A stretch of 64,000 bases of DNA, taken from NCBI GenBank assembly GCA_009760855.2, contig WPIO01000001.1, positions 12,350,001-12,414,000 on the forward strand. The letters are read 5' to 3'. The position numbers and the translations under genes are program-made. The stretch's first letter is position 1. The number at the start of each line of letters is the position of its first letter. Shown one piece after another: positions 39,946 through 51,845 of the stretch. This DNA comes from Cristatella mucedo. Its lineage: Eukaryota; Bryozoa; Phylactolaemata; Cristatellidae. The notes under the pieces are model-generated. The model was not told the origin of the DNA and did no database searches. It saw only the letters and a program-made list of their open reading frames with translations.

Positions 39946-41940
39946 ATGGCTCCTCGTAGAGGCGGCGAAGGAGGCAACGGCGGCGGAACCGGCGCCGTGC
40001 TGGTCGCGCTGTCGCAGGCGTGCTGCGCCCTCGCCGCTATAGCGTACCCCGGCGGCCTCGGCTCGACGTCGCTGACCGCCGCCGCCGCCGCAGCCGCAGC
40101 CTCGCCCATCCAGTGCTACAAGTACGGGCTCGACTGCAACGCCATATCCGACTACGGCGGCGGGAACGTACGTTGCGAAGGCGAAGAGATGATCAAGTGC
40201 TCATACGGCGAGAGCTTCAACAGCCGCGGCCACGAGGGCACCTTCTGCATGATCTACTGGCAGAATTACACCGTGGTCCTCAAGGGCTGCTACCTGGAGC
40301 ACAATCGCGGCGACTGCCAGCGCCACGAGTGCACGGGTCGAGCCAACGACACCAAGCAAAGCGGCTTCTGCTGCTGCAACTCGTCGCGGTGCAACACCGA
40401 GTTCCTGCTGCCGCCTGCCGGCGCGCCGCCGGCGCAGCACCCGCATCCGCCCGGGACCGCCGCCGCCGCCGCCGAAGCTGCGCCACCACCTGCGCCGTCG
40501 CCACAGCTTCGGAGACGGACGCCGCCGCCGTTGCCGCCGTCGCACGACGCCCAGGCTTCGCTCGCGTGCGCCGCTATCGCGTCCGACCGGCCTTCGCCTC
40601 CGTCTCACGACCGTCGCGGCGCCATTCCTTGGGCCGCCGTCGTCGCGCCGCTCGCCGTCGTCTCGCTGGTCGCATCGGCGTTCGTCGCCGCTGCGCGCTG
40701 GCTCTCGCTCAGGCGAGCGGCGCTCCGCCAGCGCAGCAGCGCGGCAGAGGCGACCGAGGAAAAGTCGCAGCTGACGGGAAGCGAGGCCGCCGCCACCGCC
40801 GCCGCCGCTGCGCAATGCGACGTCGTCGATTTGAGGACACTCGTAAAGCCGGTCGCGAAACTGTCCGAAGGCCGTTTCGGGGCCGTGTGGAAAGCCGTGG
40901 TCCTACACGGGCCTGACGGCAGGGTTCGCTACGTGGCGGCGAAGGTCATCTCTCAGCAGCACCGTCGACAGTGGGAGGTAGAGCGCGACATATACGCACG
41001 CGTCGACCTGAGGCACGAGAACGTGGCGAGCTACGTCGGCGCCTCGGACTGCAGCCACGCGACGGACGCCGCGGCCTGTGGCCTGTGGATAGTGACGGCC
41101 TTCTGCGATGGCGGCTCGGTGTGCGACTTCCTGCGCGCTCACGCGCTGTCCGTCGTCGACGCGTGTCGGATAGCGCACGGGACGGCCGCCGGCCTGGCGT
41201 TCCTGCACGAGTTCGCGCCGCAGTCGCCGCCGATTCTATCCCACCCGGGGTCGGCGCCCGGGGCGGCGACCCCGCGCGCCGGCGGCAAGCCGTCGGTAGC
41301 GCACCGCGACCTCAAGAGCGCTAACGTGCTGCTGACTGCCGACTTGACGCCGCGTATAGCCGACTTCGGGCTCGCCGTGCAGTTCGACCCGCAGCGGACC
41401 GACAGCCACGGCGGAAGCCAGAGCGGTGGCGGCGGCGGCGGCTTCCGGTTCGCTCCCAACTTGCCGCTGGTCGGCACACTGCGCTACATGGCTCCGGAGG
41501 TGCTCGAGGGCGCCATAGAGTACACTCGTGAGGCGCTGCTGCAGTGCGACGTTTACTCATTCGGTCTCGTGATCTGGGAATTGCTATCGCGGACGTCGTT
41601 CGACGGCGACCGCGACTTCACGCCGAGCGGCGACAGCAGCGCCGCCTCCGACGGCCTGGCCGCCCAGCCGTCGCCTTCACCGCCGCCCTACGCGAGGCCC
41701 CTAGAGCTCGAGCTCGGGCCGCAGCCGACGCTGGCCGCGATGCAGGAAGCGGTCGTGGCGCGTCAAGTGCGGCCGCGCCTCGAGCAGCGCTGGCTGCTGC
41801 ATCGCGTCGGCGCGCGGCTGTGCGAAACCGCGGTCGAATGCTGGGACGCCGAGCCGGCCGCGCGCGTCTCGTCGTGCTGCGCTGAGCAGCGACTGCGCTC
41901 GCTCTTGGACTCGGTCAGGAGCGTGAGCGGAGCGTCCTGA
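39946..41940 (+). CDS. Activin-receptor type II-like TGF-beta receptor Ser/Thr kinase, intronless
   Basis: A single 664-codon frame. Signal-like hydrophobic start (AVLVALSQACCALAAIA, ~17-33). A Cys-rich ligand-binding ectodomain (Cys57 to Cys149) ends with the family CCC..CN pattern (FCCCNSSRCNTEF). A Pro-rich stalk follows, a membrane segment (~226-252, WAAVVAPLAVVSLVASAFVAAA), then the kinase: Gly loop LSEGRFGAVWK, Lys333 in VAAKV, HRDLKSAN (His453-Asp455), DFGLA (Asp473) and APE (516-518). The end resembles activin type II receptors (PTLAAMQEAVV, LCETAVECWDAEPAARVS). It binds activin/BMP ligands and phosphorylates type I receptors. The kinase looks catalytically competent. Start context (A at -3, G at +4) is strong. 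Lack of introns suggests a retrogene or intron loss; no poly(A) scar is seen. Confidence 0.9.
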   Translation: MAPRRGGEGGNGGGTGAVLVALSQACCALAAIAYPGGLGSTSLTAAAAAAAASPIQCYKYGLDCNAISDYGGGNVRCEGEEMIKCSYGESFNSRGHEGTFCMIYWQNYTVVLKGCYLEHNRGDCQRHECTGRANDTKQSGFCCCNSSRCNTEFLLPPAGAPPAQHPHPPGTAAAAAEAAPPPAPSPQLRRRTPPPLPPSHDAQASLACAAIASDRPSPPSHDRRGAIPWAAVVAPLAVVSLVASAFVAAARWLSLRRAALRQRSSAAEATEEKSQLTGSEAAATAAAAAQCDVVDLRTLVKPVAKLSEGRFGAVWKAVVLHGPDGRVRYVAAKVISQQHRRQWEVERDIYARVDLRHENVASYVGASDCSHATDAAACGLWIVTAFCDGGSVCDFLRAHALSVVDACRIAHGTAAGLAFLHEFAPQSPPILSHPGSAPGAATPRAGGKPSVAHRDLKSANVLLTADLTPRIADFGLAVQFDPQRTDSHGGSQSGGGGGGFRFAPNLPLVGTLRYMAPEVLEGAIEYTREALLQCDVYSFGLVIWELLSRTSFDGDRDFTPSGDSSAASDGLAAQPSPSPPPYARPLELELGPQPTLAAMQEAVVARQVRPRLEQRWLLHRVGARLCETAVECWDAEPAARVSSCCAEQRLRSLLDSVRSVSGAS

Positions 41941-42376
41941 GCGCGAGCACCGCCCCCTCCCAGTCCTAGCCGCACCGCCCCCCCCCGCGCCGCCGCGGGA
42001 GGCGATCGAGCGGCTCTGCCTGCCGCTGGCTGCCCGCCTCGGCGCCGCGCGCGCTCTCTCGAGCCCGCATACAGGTGCGCGCGAGATTACCGCGAGAGGA
42101 GCCGTTCGAGGCTCCGCATGACCCCTGCCCGGGGTCGCAGCTGCCGCCTGCTGGGGTCGCAGCTGCCGCCGCCTCCTCCCAGCTGACTCGCAGTGCGGCT
42201 CGAGTGGAAATTCCAGTGACTGTCAATATTGTTTTCTTCTGCGCTATAACATATTTTCTTGCTCAGCCCACCTGCTGCTCCGGGTAGCGAGTACTTACGC
42301 TGACGGGGGGGGGCGGAGCGGCGGTGCTGTGTGCAGGCACGGTACGCCACCGCCAGCAGCAGCAGCAGGAGGGGAC

Positions 42377-42873
<497 letters not shown>

Positions 42874-42879
42874 ATGTAG

Positions 42880-44078
42880 TGGTAACCGCTGTGACTGCCC
42901 GGGGTCGAAGCGGCTCGCTCGGCTGGGTGGGAAACTCGGCGTGCAACGCGAATCTCAAGACCGGCGTTGGAGCCCGATCGGCGGATTCCATTCCAGAGCG
43001 ATAGCGCGGCGGCGCTGCAAAATGCATCTGCACCTTCCGAGGCAGCTGCAGCTCGTATCTATCCGCCATACTCGGCGGCTGGCAGCAGCCTGGCCTCGGC
43101 CGAACCGACGACGCAGCGCCAGGGAGCTCAAGCCAGCGGCTAGTCACGAATTCGTTCGTCCAAGTCCCTCGCAAAGACTCGAGAAGAGCTCTAGAGATCG
43201 AGGGAAGAAGAGAGAATAGGAGGAGGAGAGAACAAGCGAAAGGGGGAGCAAGAAATGGCGTGCAAAATAGTATCTGAAGGGCTAATGCAGCGTGGCAACG
43301 CTAACGGCTCCGAGATACGATGGGGTCAATACTTGCCAACTAGCCACACGCTTATACCGCCAACTTACAAGCGCAACTAGCCCGTTAGCATTACGCAGCG
43401 ATAATGGGTCGCGTGACGTTCGACTGCCTTAGAAGATTTCGCTAGCCAGAGGGAGGCCGCCGACTTCGGCGATTTTTAGCCGATAACACTGGCTAGTCAT
43501 TTTTATATAGAAAACCCATCTGTAAGTTGAAACATTCAGCACAGGCTATTTGAGATTGGTGGTGGTCATAGCACACAAGATTACCTCTCCAGTTCTCGAG
43601 TGACGTAAAAGAGAGTCCCCTGTGTGGAACGACAGAAGACGATCGAGCAGTGAATGATATAAGCGCACTCGCTCAGCCGGAAGTATTCGATGATATTGGC
43701 GAATCCTAATTTCAGCAAAGATTGATCGAGTCTCAGAATGCGAACCATTTCATCATAACAAAGGCTAGCAGTAAGGCGTAGTTGATGCATGGGTACTTTT
43801 GATAATGTTTGAAATTTCAGGCTCATACATCTGTCTCATACATCTCACTATATAGGCGACATATAGCGACTGCTTCCGGAAAGTCTCATTACGAATAGAA
43901 TGAATACATTTCAAGCAATCTTTCCCAGATAAGTCCACTCTACCGTGACTGGTTTTCCTTAATCAATTGTACACTGAGCGGCCCTGATTTTTCTAGTTTA
44001 CAAAATTGTAGAGCTGTTACATGATTACGTTGCAGCTGCCAAATTTGACCAAATAAGACATGGTAACCTTTACTTGCT
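42880..44078. other. No gene recognised
   Basis: A GC-rich first part (to ~43,260) may still belong to the receptor 3' flank; the rest is mixed sequence without recognisable repeats or domains. Confidence 0.4.
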
Positions 44079-44348
44079 ATGTATATTTCTAATCGCTACT
44101 GGCAACCAGCTGGTGGAAATTTAGATTGCACCCTATGTAATATGAGCTATCAAGTAATGCCGCATTATTTTTTAAGCTGTCAGGGATGCGCAGCGATGTG
44201 CCACGGATGTGCAAGAAATCACGATGTGGGAAGACGTTTCAGGATGAGGCATGCAACACATTTTATTATTTGCTCACCAATTCTCGTCTTCGATGAATTA
44301 CTAATCTACTTGTGCTTAACGAAGCGAACGGGCATCACAAATGGATGA
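44079..44348 (+). CDS. Possible exon with a ZZ-like zinc finger
   Basis: A short frame containing C-x2-C-x13-C-x2-C-x3-C-x2-C followed by a His-rich end (CTLCNMSYQVMPHYFLSCQG..MCHGCARNHD..RHATHF). This is the spacing of ZZ-type or similar Cys/His zinc fingers. A possible splice acceptor (AACCAG) lies at ~44,112, just before GGNLDC. The partner exons were not found, so this could be a lone exon of a host gene or a chance/repeat-derived frame. Confidence 0.35.
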   Translation: MYISNRYWQPAGGNLDCTLCNMSYQVMPHYFLSCQGCAAMCHGCARNHDVGRRFRMRHATHFIICSPILVFDELLIYLCLTKRTGITNG

Positions 44349-45419
44349 ATGATATCACTTTCGCCACCACCTCACTGCTGCTGCTGCTGCTGTAGGCAGG
44401 TGCGGAGCCTCGCTCCCACACTCGTGACGCGAACTGGTGACCAACGGCGACTGAGTCTGTCAGTCGTGCTAGCAGCAACATCAATACTCGCTGGACGAAA
44501 AGTGGGCGGATGACTGGAGGGAAGAGGGCTGTGAACCGTTAAGGATGGGGACAACTGCAGATCCTGGTAGGCTGTTTCGCAAGTAGAAAACCGAGAGCAT
44601 TGGGGGGGGCCCGCACCAGGTAAAGGGCCGAGCCCGGTCAGCGGCAGAGCCAGGTCAAGGGCTGAGCAAGGTTGCTCGGAGGCAGTGCAAGTACACTAAA
44701 GTGGCACAGACAGGAAAACAGTGCGAAAAATGCGTCAGGTGCTGACAAAGGAAGTTGCTTGCTGTGGCCGGCTGTACCTGCAGCACATGGGAACGAGCGA
44801 ACACGCACCGAGCTTCAGGCACCGAGAGCCTCACGTCACTGCGCGGCCGAGCGAGCGAGGATGGCTGTGTCCTACGAGACAGCTCTGATTCCAGCGGCCG
44901 CTGGCTGCTGAAAGACCGGCCAATCGAGGTTTCAGCTCTCCAAACTGACTGCCAAGGTCCGTACGAGGACTCCGTACTTGCATGATCGGAATTCATCCGA
45001 ATTATCGATGCGAATATTCATTCAGAGCTTACTTTGTCGCGATTTTTTGGAAGCACCTCCCGTCCAGCACCAGCTCTCCCGTCACCCTGCTGCACAATGA
45101 TGTCGATGTGAGAGAATTTCTTGGGCTATTTTTTTTAAGATGGAACTACTGTCGCACATCGTGCTCTTCTTCTTGGGCAGATTTTTCAAAGAAATCTTCG
45201 AAGCCTCTGCTACCCGCTTGAGCTTGGAAGCGAGCTCAGTGATGCGAAGGAATCTGCTACCGAAATCGCTGAGGGCTCTTCGTCTGCTGCCGATAATTCT
45301 GTCCGAGATACTCCACTTTCCCGAGGCTTAAAACAGTCAAAAGACGGAGACCTTTCTTACGTAGCGAATCAAGCTCAAGAATACAACCCTCCTCCTTGAT
45401 GCCACAGATGCTTAATAGT
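44349..45419. other. No gene recognised; short (CTG)n at ~44,374-44,392
   Basis: Short unsupported frames only. A six-unit CTG run and moderately GC-rich sequence are present. Confidence 0.4.
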
Positions 45420-46130
45420 ACTAATGCGTTTGCATTGCGCCTTCAGAGAACTCAATCCCTGTCTAGGCACTTTACAGATGCTGTAAGAAAGCATGACCAA
45501 ATGATTAGCGGCAAAATCCGAATCGACAACAGCTTAACATGGTTGTAGGTGACATGCACAGGGTCAGCATGCAGACATGATTAGCGGCAGCATGCACAAG
45601 TACACGAAGGACGAAGCACAAGGACCCACTATATGCTGCGATAAACAGGCGTGTTCTAGGCTTTCCCATTAAATGTCGTCATGTCAGGGTGTGTTGTGAC
45701 GTGCATCCGGAGTGAGTTCCAGGCTTTTAGAGCCTATGAACTAAAGGCACGGTCCCTAAAGGTGCTGCAGCTAAGCTTGTCCGTCGCGAGAGAAGCAAAC
45801 TGCCCCATAGCACCGTTTCTCAAGTAGGCAAGCACTGGCTGCCCATCAAGCCATCGCTTGCCTACTTCGATGCCCGGATGCTTCAGGTCCGACGGACCCA
45901 ATGTGCTGGTCAGCCGCCTCAAGACAAAGTTCGAGCGAAAGGCCTTTCGCCAACGCAAGCAAACGAGCCCAGGAATTCCTCACTAGGGGCGCTTCTGTGG
46001 GCCAGCTACTAGCGAGCGGCCGGGACCGGCTCGGCGACTTGACCCTTTCAGGTTACGCGCAAGGTCTAGCAGACGTTTTGCGGTAGCTTTGAAAAGCGAG
46101 CAGGCCCGCAAATTATTTGCACGTCTGTCT
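45420..46130 (-). mobile_element. LINE C-terminal and 3' remnant
   Basis: The minus strand shows a C-terminal block (TFRDRAFS..LKAWNSL..HPDMTTF) around 45,760-45,660, then the tRNA-unrelated 3' region with repeated 'agcatgc' units and the conserved tail ending near 45,425. It is the same family as 51,243-51,845. The upstream 400 bp are GC-richer and only weakly LINE-like. Confidence 0.6.
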
Positions 46131-46627
46131 TCATTGCAGAAAATCACCGGCCCCTGGGATCCGCGTTCGCCCTGACCCTGTAGGCGCCAGCAGTTAGCAG
46201 ACAGCGGTGAATTGTGACGCTATCCAGTTCTCGCGCGAATAGTGAAACAAACAAGAGTCTACCTTGCGACGGAAGTAGTTAGGTATAGCATTCTCTGAGT
46301 GACTTGGGTACGCGGTAAGAGACCTAATGAGCGGTCGACAGGCCTCCTTCAAGCGATTCGAGTGAAGAAATCGTCCTCAAAAGAAAACCGAAGAAAGGGC
46401 GTTTTATGTGGCAGCTGTTGCCACTAATTGCGACCGTAAGTTGTGGTAGGGACCGAGAAGGATCTACAAGGTAAGATTCGTAACCATAGCCTGAGTTTCG
46501 GGTCGGTAGGGTGGGACGGTTTGAGGGGGTTGGAGGTATAGTGAGAAAGCAACAACAATAAATTTATTACTGCCTTCTATGACAATACCTAGTTAAAAAA
46601 TTATGGTAAAAATAAATAAATAAATAA

Positions 46628-46797
46628 GTCCTAGCTGATTAAATAGTTTTCTTTTTTATAGCGACAGAAGAGCCTTTACGGCTATCACCACCGCTTGCAG
46701 TGGCGATATTGGATCGCCCACCCCAGGAATCGAACCCACGACCTCGGGACCGAGGTCGTGAAAGCAACCGCCTTACCTAGTGTGCCATCATGGCTCA
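46628..46797 (-). mobile_element. SINE family A, near full-length
   Basis: A minus-strand copy very like 61,461-61,627: tail 'cctagctgattaaatag..ctatagcgac', central 'accgcttgcagtggcgat', B box, palindromic 'cgacctcgggaccgaggtcgtg' and 'gccttacctagtgtgccatcatggctc'. Confidence 0.75.
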
Positions 46798-46934
46798 CTA
46801 GGTAAAGTAATAAGGTATGCAATTTATTGACTTTCTTGCCTGAAAGATTGAAGCAAGATGCTGCCATGATTTATTTGGTAAGCTAGCCAAAAACAGCTGC
46901 AACTAGAATGAGCCAAGTCACTCTGAACTGAGTC

Positions 46935-47080
46935 AACAGCCTCATTTATGTTTCGGCAGCCGGCTATCACGACCGCCTGGAGTGGGCGATGGCGGATCGC
47001 CCACTGCAGGACTCGAGCCCATGACCTTTACCGGTCTTGGAGAGCGAGCGCTTCACTCCTGGCCTAAGACCCAGGTTCCG
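46935..47080 (-). mobile_element. SINE family A subtype, diverged
   Basis: A minus-strand copy with 'cgatggcggatcgcccactgc', the B-box complement 'actcgagcccatgac' and head 'cctaagacccagg', as at 840-990 and 61,262-61,425. Confidence 0.6.
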
Positions 47081-48584
47081 CGATTTTACAATTTTTCATG
47101 ATCACCTACGCACATCAAAGAGTATCGTAAACTTTAAAGAAATGTCAGTCGCATTGGTCAAGCAAAAGTTAAACTGTAGTCGCAATAGTAGTATTAGTAG
47201 TCGTAGTCGTCGTAGTATTTGTAGTGAAGTGTAGCCTTAGATTTAGCTAGAAAGGTTAAAATGAAATGAAACTCAATCGACAGCAGTTTGCCCCTACCTG
47301 AGCCCAACGTGGTCAGCAGCCGACCCTAGCTCATAGACGTATAATGACGTTGAAATGTCGCATATGCAATGCAGAAACTACAGTTAGAGCTTTCTGGCTA
47401 TAAAGCAGAACATTACTCCCTAAGAAATTCACAGCATCATATAACCTAATGCACGTCTCATCCCAGACTCACGGCCTAGGCAGCCCCAAGTGTAATGCCC
47501 CGCGATTATGGGCCGATTATGAGCTTGAACGCTGAACCTCGAATGCGAACGGTGAGGTTTACCGCTGAATTAGAACTGAGCCGCTTATGAAATAGCCGCG
47601 ATAAGCCGAGGCTTACGGGCAGCATGATGTATGATTAAGTATGGCAGTGTATATATATATATATATATATATATATTGTCTGACTTATGACCTGGCTACT
47701 GCATAAGGCTTGTGCCAGACCGCAGTCGCCCTCTTGAAGAAACGGTCTGCCGGTCGGAGAGTCCTAGCGCTGAGCGTGAGCTGTTGCAAGCCTGTTAACG
47801 AGTTGGCTGGAAGTCACCTATGCTCTATAAGCCGTAAAATACAGGCTATTGTTTGAGCTCTTTCTACTACGGAGGGGTTGCTAGTTCTGCGTGCAGAATA
47901 TCGATCGCTGCGTTGTTATCGTCGGCGCATTACTGGCTTCGGGTCTGTCTTTGCACTTTGCATTCGGTGTGCCGCTACCCGAACTATAGAGAGATTTCGC
48001 TGTCATAACAACACTCGGTTTTTTTGAGACGAATGATTATCAGCATAACTTTATAGAATCGCTGTGTCATTCAATTTTTTGGCAAGCTAGCATTCGTACA
48101 CATGAATTGAACCTGTTGTCAATACTGAGCTTGGGCGTGGAGTTGCATAGAAAATGTCATAGAAGCCTTTTGCACTGGCTGCTTTTGTTGCCTCCGTCAG
48201 CCATGAAGCCATGACCTCGCCGTCATTCCCTTTGCTGGTGACATAACAGAGTTTGACGGATGTTTCTGCATCATCCCCAGGACCAGATGGCGCAATACTA
48301 TATGCCAGAATATTCCAGACTTAACGTGACTGCCTAATAAAGGACGTAAGACAGCTAACTAAGTTTGAGGCGAAGTATATAAACAGCACGTATTGAGGTA
48401 GTAAAGAAGCCAACAAAACCAATCTGTTTACACCAGTAGGGTGTGGCTACATTAAGCCTCTCCTGTCTTTTTAAACTTTCAGCACCAGCTCCATTTCAAT
48501 GTCAGTGTTGTGCTACCTGCTGTCGGGGTAAGAATAAAAAGTGCTTAAAACTAATACTAATAGCAATATTAAAAATGTGTATAT
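47081..48584. other. No gene recognised; (TA)n at ~47,650-47,676
   Basis: Intergenic sequence with one short TA microsatellite. Nothing else was assigned. Confidence 0.4.
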
Positions 48585-49580
48585 CACCCTAAGAGAACTA
48601 CGTCTCTTTTTCTAGGCACCATATACATGCTGGAAATATATATATATATATATAATTATATAATTCATTTATATAGCGCCCCAAGAGAACTTAATCTCTA
48701 TTCAGGCGCTTCACATATGCCTCGGGGCTCGAGCCCACGACCTCAGTCAGATCTTGGTTGGGGCGAGCACCTTAACCGCTAGACCAAACCAGCGCGGCAT
48801 TATGCACATCAAGAGGCCTGAGATAACGTGCCCACAGTCCGCTCGAGTAAGCACACCGCAAAGGAAATTCACAAGGACCCAGCCAATTCTGTGAGAAAAC
48901 AGTTAAGTTTTTAGCTTCCTTTAAGTACAGTCATTGCAGGATGTCGTGACGTCAGTCCCGAGTGAGTTCCGTGCTTTGAGAGCATCTAAACTAAAGGAGG
49001 AATACGGTCTCCAATGGATGTAAGGTTGGTTAGAGGCATACCCAAATGACTCAAATCGGAAAAGAAGGTGGTCTGATTCATAGCCGCAATGAGAAGTAAT
49101 TCAGATAGGCAGGCCGGAGCCAGAGAGCAATCGAGAGGCCTACAAGTGAATGACAGTGACCTTGAAGTCAATTGATTGCTCCTTGATTACAGGCCAGTGC
49201 AGGTTGTATAGAAGTCATGTAATTCGGACTTGCGGCTTTCAAGACTGACACGCCTCGCCGGAGTTATACACCGACTGCAAATCTATGGTTGCACTGGCCA
49301 GACGACCTGCGAATAGTGAGTTACAGAAGTCGAGACCGGATGTATAAAATGCACTGACCCACTTGGCTGTGGCATTCTTATTAAAGGAGGCTTAAACTTT
49401 TGAAGGGTGCGCACCTGAAAATAGGCAGACTTGGCGGTGAAGTTGATTTCGTTGACTAGAGGAAGCACGAAGGTCACTGTAGAGCGGATGTAGTCGCCTA
49501 GTGAAAGGTCACTTTGGAGCAGGACGCCCCAATTTTGTGCCGATGCTACAGCAGATGTGCAAGCCCAACACATTTAAAGG
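48585..49580 (-). mobile_element. LINE remnant with nested SINE
   Basis: On the minus strand, 49,573-49,283 holds a C-terminal RT-side block (ASAQNWGVLLQSDLSL..NEINFTAKSAYFQVRTL) and 49,171-48,986 a following fragment (SDLSHLGMP..IGDRIPPL). The 3' region runs to 48,585 with the typical tail. A SINE family B copy (48,655-48,805) is inserted in that tail, next to a TA run. Confidence 0.65.
48655..48805 (-). mobile_element. SINE family B, full-length, inside LINE 3' end
   Basis: Minus-strand head 'gctggtttggtctagcggttaagg', B box 'gtgggctcgagcccc' and tail 'gtgaagcgcctgaatagag' ending in 'ataaatgaattatataatt'. It is nearly the same sequence as the copy at 39,045-39,190. Confidence 0.75.
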
Positions 49581-49639
49581 TTTGCTAGTTAATTGCAGAG
49601 TAGGGCTAGGATTGCTGGTAACTAGTAAGTTTGTTTTAT

Positions 49640-49930
49640 CGTCACTCAATCTGAGAAACTAAGTCTGTGCACCGGGCAGCGGTAACAATTCATTGGGCCA
49701 AAGGGCATTAAAGGACAATTCACACAAACTGAGAAAATGCTGCGAAGGATAGGCTAGAGTAAAGCTTACTTGTTTGTGGGGCCAATCCAGGGGATGTTGT
49801 GATGTCAGTTGGTAGAGACTTCCAGGCTATGGATTATATGAACTGGATGCACGGTTCCTAAAGGATTGGTTAGATGCATGGCTATAAGACCAGAGTCATA
49901 AGAGCAGAGGTTCTAAGATGGGTTAAGGTC
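49640..49930 (-). mobile_element. Second LINE 3'-region copy, diverged
   Basis: It repeats the module seen at 48,840-49,010: 'ggacaattcacacaaactgagaaaatgctg..', 'gatgttgtgatgtcag', 'gagacttccaggct' and 'atgcacggttcctaaagg'. No coding part is recognisable. Confidence 0.5.
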
Positions 49931-50749
49931 CTGACGATTAAGTATTTTATTTATCCAAGAGAAAGAGGAGACTTAAAATGTATTCATTGCAGGGCCTAAA
50001 ATTGGATTCCCTGCTTTATCCAATCATTCAGCAAGATGCGCTGGGTCTTTCGTACCATGTGCCACTCAAAACGTATAATTGGTTTGGGTAAACCTAATGC
50101 GTCCTTATTGATAAGGACGTCACGGGACAGGGACTTTTTCGTTAGCTATTAGATGCATGACCCAAGTCCCGAAAGCAGTTAGTACAGTCTTGAAAAGGTA
50201 TGGCTTGCATCCGTATCCATATTCTGTATTACATTCGATGAGTGAGATTTCATTACAGAGTTACTCCTAAGTATAACAAAGAATCTCAAAATTTATCTCA
50301 ATCTCACAATTTTAACTCATGCAATCTCGGATTTTTACTTGCAGGTATTGTGCCTAATCTTCGTGCATTTACACGATTACACCTTAGTTGCACCCTTTTG
50401 ATAAGCATGAACTCCTGCATGCTAAATAGTGTAGACACAAACTAGCTCAATGCATGTAGGGCTTTGGCCATTCTATACATTTTTTACAATGCACTTGTCG
50501 TTTAAGACGGTGAGAAATTCAAGTGATCCAATCGGCTGACGACCTTGACCCCCTCGTGCCACTCCTCCATCAATCCAAGTCAAGCTGTCCTTTTGAAATC
50601 CCAGGTTCTCGTTGCCACAACTACACACAGACATGCCCCTACTGGTGCCATCAGCACTCTACCCAATCATACTCTTCAAGCTGAATTTCTTTTCTTCTCT
50701 TTAGCAAATGCCTCCGAAGAGTTTTGACAAACTCAAATCAAGCCAACAG

Positions 50750-51845
50750 CTTAACTGGTGCTGTCTACCTCAAAAAAAGCTATAAAAAAGCATGCTCACT
50801 GCTACCAAAGTGTAACTGGTCATCCGGGTTTTTTGGGATATTGGAGATACTGCATTGCATTTGTGACATCCCGTCTTGACTTCTATAACTCACTGCTTGC
50901 CGGCCTACCGGCATGTGCAATCAGGCGATTACAGCCGGTGCAAAATTACGCAGCTAGGCATGTCTTCTTACGCAACGACATCTACTCTCCAACTGCCGAC
51001 TATGGCACATCTTTTTCAGCGGTCCTGAACTGCTACTTCTATGCTACTCACTACCTCAACTGCTCTCCTAACTCTGCTATGCTTCCCACTTTCTCTTTGT
51101 TGCGTGAGACGAAGTCTGTTGGCTACCGAATGCGTACCGAAAGCCGCTTAGGCTGTGAGTGCGCTATACAAAACTCTCCTGCATAACACCCACATGGTCT
51201 TTATGACTTTGTGGAGTTACTGACGGAGATACATTACATTACATTGTCTGTCGTGAGCGTCACAGTTGCCACATTACACCACTCCTGGCCGACCTGCACT
51301 GGCTACCAGTCAAGCAACGGAAATTCAAGGTTTCGTCGCTCACTTTTACGTCACTTCCTTCTTTGGCTCCAGCCTATCTCTCAGATCAACTCCCCCACCA
51401 GGCGAAGCATCGTACCACCCGCTTTTCGGAATCCAACAGTCTACAAATACCTCGTACAAACCTCAAATCCTTTGGAGACCGTGCATTTACTTCGTATGCT
51501 CCCAAAGCCTGGAGCTCACTCCCGACTTGCGTCAGAACATCGCCTGACTTGACCAGATTTAAAAAAACTTAAACAACACGCTTATTTAGGACAGCATTTA
51601 GTGGATCCCTGTGATTCGTCCTTCACGTGCTTATGCGTGCTGACACTGTGCATGCTGCCACTAACCACACTTGCATACTGACCCTGTGCATGTCATCCCT
51701 AACCATGCTATTCAGGTTGTTTATCAAGAATGTTATTACTCACCATTCAATCGCGTTTCACTTTGCAGCAAACGTAAAGCGCCTAGAAAGAGATTGAGTT
51801 CTCCGAGGGCTCTTTATCAAGTGCATTAATATTATTATTATTACT
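50750..51845 (+). mobile_element. Two tandem LINE C-terminal/3' fragments
   Basis: First fragment: 50,758-50,980, C-terminal RT thumb block (FVTSRLDFYNSLLAGLPACAIRRLQPVQNYAARHV), continuing into the 3' module 50,985-51,225 that is ~90% like 4,745-4,990. Second fragment: 51,243-51,845, with C-terminal block (YLSDQLPHQAKHRTTRFSES.., FGDRAFTSYAPKAWSSLP), 'agcatgc'-type repeats and the tail with (ATT)n. Both are truncated at the 5' side, as usual for LINEs. Confidence 0.75.

Noticed and set aside
39946-41324. Other long frames overlapping the receptor on both strands
   Set aside because: High GC content suppresses stops in all frames; only the 664-codon frame shows domains and kinase motifs.
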